The notes beneath the pieces were generated by a model. That model saw only the letters and a program-made list of their open reading frames with translations, searched no databases and was not told the origin of the DNA. Below, one piece after another: positions 5,797 to 8,042 of a stretch of 8,042 bases of DNA. The stretch covers positions 1 through 8,042 of the forward strand of contig CADAJJ010000069.1 in assembly GCA_902788205.1 (NCBI GenBank). The letters run 5' to 3'. The position numbers and the translations under genes are program-made. Position 1 is the first letter of the stretch, and the number at the start of each line of letters is the position of its first letter. The DNA comes from RUG023 sp900315435 (lineage in GTDB: Bacteria > Spirochaetota > Spirochaetia > Sphaerochaetales > Sphaerochaetaceae).

Positions 5797-6560
5797 GGGA
5801 TATAGCCAGGGAAATCCAGGAGAATCTGGATGCGATTGAAAAGCAGTACGATGTGCGTATCCTGTGGGCGGCAGAGGCTGGAAGCCGCGCGTGGGGTTTC
5901 CCGTCGCCGGATAGCGATTATGACGTGCGTTTCGTGTACGTGCACCATCCCGAGGAGTATCTGCGCATTGACGCGATGCGCGATGTCATCGAGTGGAAGC
6001 TGGATGCGGTGCTGGATATCAACGGATGGGACTTGCAAAAGACACTCTTGGCTTTCGGAAAAGGAAATCCCAATGTGATGGAATGGACGAACTCGCCAAT
6101 CATCTACAAGGAAACGCCAGCCTGGCAGGAACTGAAGCCGCTTGCGATGGGCTATTTTTCCGAGAAGGCGGCGCTCTGCCATTACTATGGGATCGCCAAG
6201 GCGACGCTGATGGGCTACCTGAAGGGAAGCGAGGTCAGCTACAAGAAGTACCTGTATGCGTTGCGCCCCCTTTTGTGTTGCAGGTGGATCGAGACATACC
6301 ATTCGGTTCCTCCCGTGGAGTTCCGGCAGATGCTGCCGTTGCTCGAGAGAACCTCGTTTCGTGACACAGTGGAAGAATTGTTGAAACTGAAGGCAAGGAG
6401 CGAGGAAAAGGAGCAGCATCCTCAGATTCCCCAGATTCTTGATTTTGTCACCCAGGAGTGTGAACGGCAAAACCTGCTTGCCGAATCCGCAGCCGATGAC
6501 CGGAAGAAAGACTGGCAGGAGCTGAATACCGCATTCCGGAAGGTGCTTGGCTATGCGTGA
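5793..6560 (+). CDS. Pol-beta-superfamily nucleotidyltransferase of the YcgL/RlaP type, copy 2
   Basis: This 255-residue protein carries the signature GSRAWGFPSPDSDYDVRFVY: G30, S31, and the metal-binding pair D42 and D44. A probable third carboxylate is D80 in INGWDLQK. GNPNVMEWTNSPIIY (91-105) and SYKKYLYALRPLL (149-161) are typical of the RlaP/YcgL class. It is a distant paralogue of the preceding gene: the core motif pattern is shared (GS..xG...SDxDxR, then NPNxxE), but length and C-terminal part differ. The ATG overlaps the upstream TGA by four bases (ATGA), with GAGGAGG (5782-5788) just before it. That implies translational coupling and roughly equal dosage, perhaps of a complex. Catalysis is likely since all acidic residues are present. 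The substrate is unknown; RNA 3'-end or other nucleotidylation is inferred from family work. Confidence 0.87.
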   Translation: MRDIAREIQENLDAIEKQYDVRILWAAEAGSRAWGFPSPDSDYDVRFVYVHHPEEYLRIDAMRDVIEWKLDAVLDINGWDLQKTLLAFGKGNPNVMEWTNSPIIYKETPAWQELKPLAMGYFSEKAALCHYYGIAKATLMGYLKGSEVSYKKYLYALRPLLCCRWIETYHSVPPVEFRQMLPLLERTSFRDTVEELLKLKARSEEKEQHPQIPQILDFVTQECERQNLLAESAADDRKKDWQELNTAFRKVLGYA

Positions 6561-6571
6561 TGGGAGCAGGG

Positions 6572-6602
6572 GGAGTGCCTTCGCAAAACGGGAAGGCACT
6601 CC
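6572..6602. terminator. Strong hairpin between convergent genes, probable bidirectional terminator without a U tract
   Basis: GGAGTGCCTTC (6572-6582) and GAAGGCACTCC (6592-6602) form a perfect 11-bp stem with a 9-base loop. It starts 11 bases after the second nucleotidyltransferase stop and ends 18 bases before the symporter stop. Neither strand has a T run after the stem, so it is not a classic intrinsic terminator. It may stop or stabilise the 3' ends of both transcripts. Confidence 0.6.
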
Positions 6603-6620
6603 ATACGTTGCTGTCGCGAA

Positions 6621-8042
6621 TCACTTCGTCGTCGGAGGAACGAATGCGGAAGGCGCGGGTTCCACACCCTGCTTCCACTGGACCACGTTGATGAGGAAGA
6701 AGGTGATGGTGCCGACCGCGCAACCGAAGACCACCGGCAGGATTCCCAGGTAGAATCCGCCTCCAGAAAGGATTTGCCAGAAGATGACGGCAATCGTGCC
6801 GGTCACGATCGAGACGGCGCCTGAAGCCTTGGTTGCCCGGGGAACAATCAGTCCGAGACCGTAGGCGGCGAACGGACCTGCGCACCGGATCGCGAACGCG
6901 AAGGTGTTCATCGTCACGATGTTGATGCCCAGGAAGGAAATGGACATGGCGACCAGACAGAAGACCGCGTTGCAGATTCGTGTCATGAGGATTTCTTGCT
7001 TGTCGGTCCGCTGTTTCGGACTATAGACGTTGACGATATCGTTGATGAACATGGTCGACATGCACAGCAGGTTGCTGTCCGCGCTGCTCATTGTCGCGCT
7101 GATGATGGCGGCTGACACCAATCCGGTAATGAGGCCTGGAGCGTACTTGCTGGTGACAGCCATCATCGCCGTGTTGCCCGCGACGCCAGGAAGCTCGTCC
7201 TTCAGCGCCAAGGCGGCAAGCCCGAGCAAGGTGGGGAAAACCGCCATCAGCGCCATGAGCACGCCCGAGAGCAGGGATGCCTTCATGGCTGTCTTCTCGT
7301 CCTTGGCGCTTTCGAAGCGGCTGACCATCTCCGGACCGGAAAGGAAGGTGCAGAAATAGTTGAAAATGTAGCCGAGAATCGGGACCCAGCCGATCTTGAC
7401 AAGGGAAAGCTGTTCGCCAGGAAGTTTTGCGCTGAGAGCGCCCCAGCCACCTGCCGCATGCAGTACGAATGGCGTGGATATCGCTAGCCCGATTAGGATG
7501 ATCAGGAACTGGAGAAGGTCCGAGATCTGGTCGGCAATCATGCCACCAAGGGTGGTGTAGCAGATGACGACCAGCCCGGCAATCAACAGACAGACGTTCA
7601 GCGGGATGCCGGTCAGGGTGGTGATGACTGCGCCACTGGCGGCAATCTGGCTGCTGGTCAGGCAGAACAGGGCAAGGATGTTGAGCACGGCGGTAAAGGT
7701 CCCGCTTGCCTTGCCAAACCTCCGTTCAACAACTTCGGGAATCGTGATGGCGAGAGTCTTGCGGATGCGAGGGGCGAAATAGGCAAGAGGAATCATGGCG
7801 ATCGAGGCGGTAAGCACATACCAGATGGCGCTCATGCCCCAGGCTCCGAATGCCTTGCCGGCGAGACCCGTGGTGGAACCTCCGCCGATATTGTTGGCCG
7901 AAAGGGAGAACGCCACCATGAACAGACCCATGCGGCGGCCAGCGACCATGTAGTCTTCACTGGTCTTGATTTTCAGTTTCGCGACGACATAGCCGATGAC
8001 CATCATGCCTATCAGGTACGCGACCACGATGATGAGCGGTCC
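6621..8042 (-). CDS. Sodium:solute symporter (SSS family), 5' end beyond the window
   Basis: The last 473 residues are visible, and the frame is open to the window edge. The true start is probably only a few codons further, because the visible part opens inside the first membrane helix (PLIIVVAYLIGMMVIGYVVA). The sequence then follows the SSS plan: KTSEDYMVAGRRMG (26-39) after helix 1, and a glycine-rich NNIGGGSTTGLAG in the next helix. The family signature region CYTTLGGMIADQISDLLQF lies at about 161-179, and the sodium-site helix AAIISATMSSADS (311-323) carries Ser319 and Ser320. About twelve or thirteen hydrophobic segments are expected in total. It is a plasma-membrane transporter driven by the sodium gradient. 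The substrate (amino acid, sugar, vitamin or organic acid) cannot be told. The tail after the last helix is short and proline-rich. It converges on the nucleotidyltransferase operon and shows no functional link to it. Confidence 0.93.
   Translation of the reverse strand, partial: GPLIIVVAYLIGMMVIGYVVAKLKIKTSEDYMVAGRRMGLFMVAFSLSANNIGGGSTTGLAGKAFGAWGMSAIWYVLTASIAMIPLAYFAPRIRKTLAITIPEVVERRFGKASGTFTAVLNILALFCLTSSQIAASGAVITTLTGIPLNVCLLIAGLVVICYTTLGGMIADQISDLLQFLIILIGLAISTPFVLHAAGGWGALSAKLPGEQLSLVKIGWVPILGYIFNYFCTFLSGPEMVSRFESAKDEKTAMKASLLSGVLMALMAVFPTLLGLAALALKDELPGVAGNTAMMAVTSKYAPGLITGLVSAAIISATMSSADSNLLCMSTMFINDIVNVYSPKQRTDKQEILMTRICNAVFCLVAMSISFLGINIVTMNTFAFAIRCAGPFAAYGLGLIVPRATKASGAVSIVTGTIAVIFWQILSGGGFYLGILPVVFGCAVGTITFFLINVVQWKQGVEPAPSAFVPPTTK

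Noticed and set aside
4777..6560. MNT-HEPN toxin-antitoxin system
   Set aside because: Both proteins have nucleotidyltransferase cores but are far longer than MNT antitoxins, and neither partner shows a HEPN RxxxxH-type toxin motif or length.
5673..6599. Minus-strand frame of 308 codons opposite the second nucleotidyltransferase
   Set aside because: It is an antisense shadow. It runs through the intergenic hairpin and has no recognisable motif.

Overview
This 8.0-kb window is a moderately GC-rich, tightly packed bacterial chromosome segment with six complete genes and one truncated gene. Most genes have good Shine-Dalgarno sites (GAGGA, AAGGAG or AGGAGG type). I saw no rRNA, tRNA, CRISPR array, insertion sequence or phage structural gene. 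The rubredoxin fusion suggests an anaerobe or microaerophile. The taxon cannot be fixed from sequence reading alone; a Sphaerochaeta-like spirochaete or an anaerobic Firmicute would fit, and this is only a guess.

Layout. Positions 1-154 hold no convincing gene. A minus-strand pair follows: a short SppA-type serine/lysine peptidase (1158-1973) and, 22 bases downstream, an unrecognised protein of about 326 residues (155-1135) that probably starts at TTG. Across a 156-bp divergent spacer with a perfect 14-bp palindrome lies a plus-strand gene (2130-3089) for a metallo-beta-lactamase-fold enzyme with AHL-lactonase-like metal ligands fused to a C-terminal rubredoxin. It meets, tail to tail with a 4-base overlap, a minus-strand gene (3086-4672) for a DEDDh 3'-5' exonuclease. 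The long C-terminal half of that protein looks like a degenerate tyrosine recombinase.

A 104-bp divergent promoter region separates the exonuclease from a two-gene operon (4777-5796 and 5793-6560, ATGA overlap). This operon encodes two different Pol-beta-type nucleotidyltransferases of the YcgL/RlaP class (COG3541/PF10127), a class linked by comparative genomics to RNA repair. A strong hairpin lies in the 60-bp gap before a minus-strand sodium:solute symporter gene (6621-8042) whose start is beyond the window.

The most interesting unit is 3086-6560: an RNA/DNA 3'-end nuclease with a recombinase-like tail, transcribed divergently from two paralogous nucleotidyltransferases. A nucleic-acid end-processing or repair module is a reasonable hypothesis, resting on domain recognition and proximity only. 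The lactonase-like/rubredoxin fusion is a second unusual protein.
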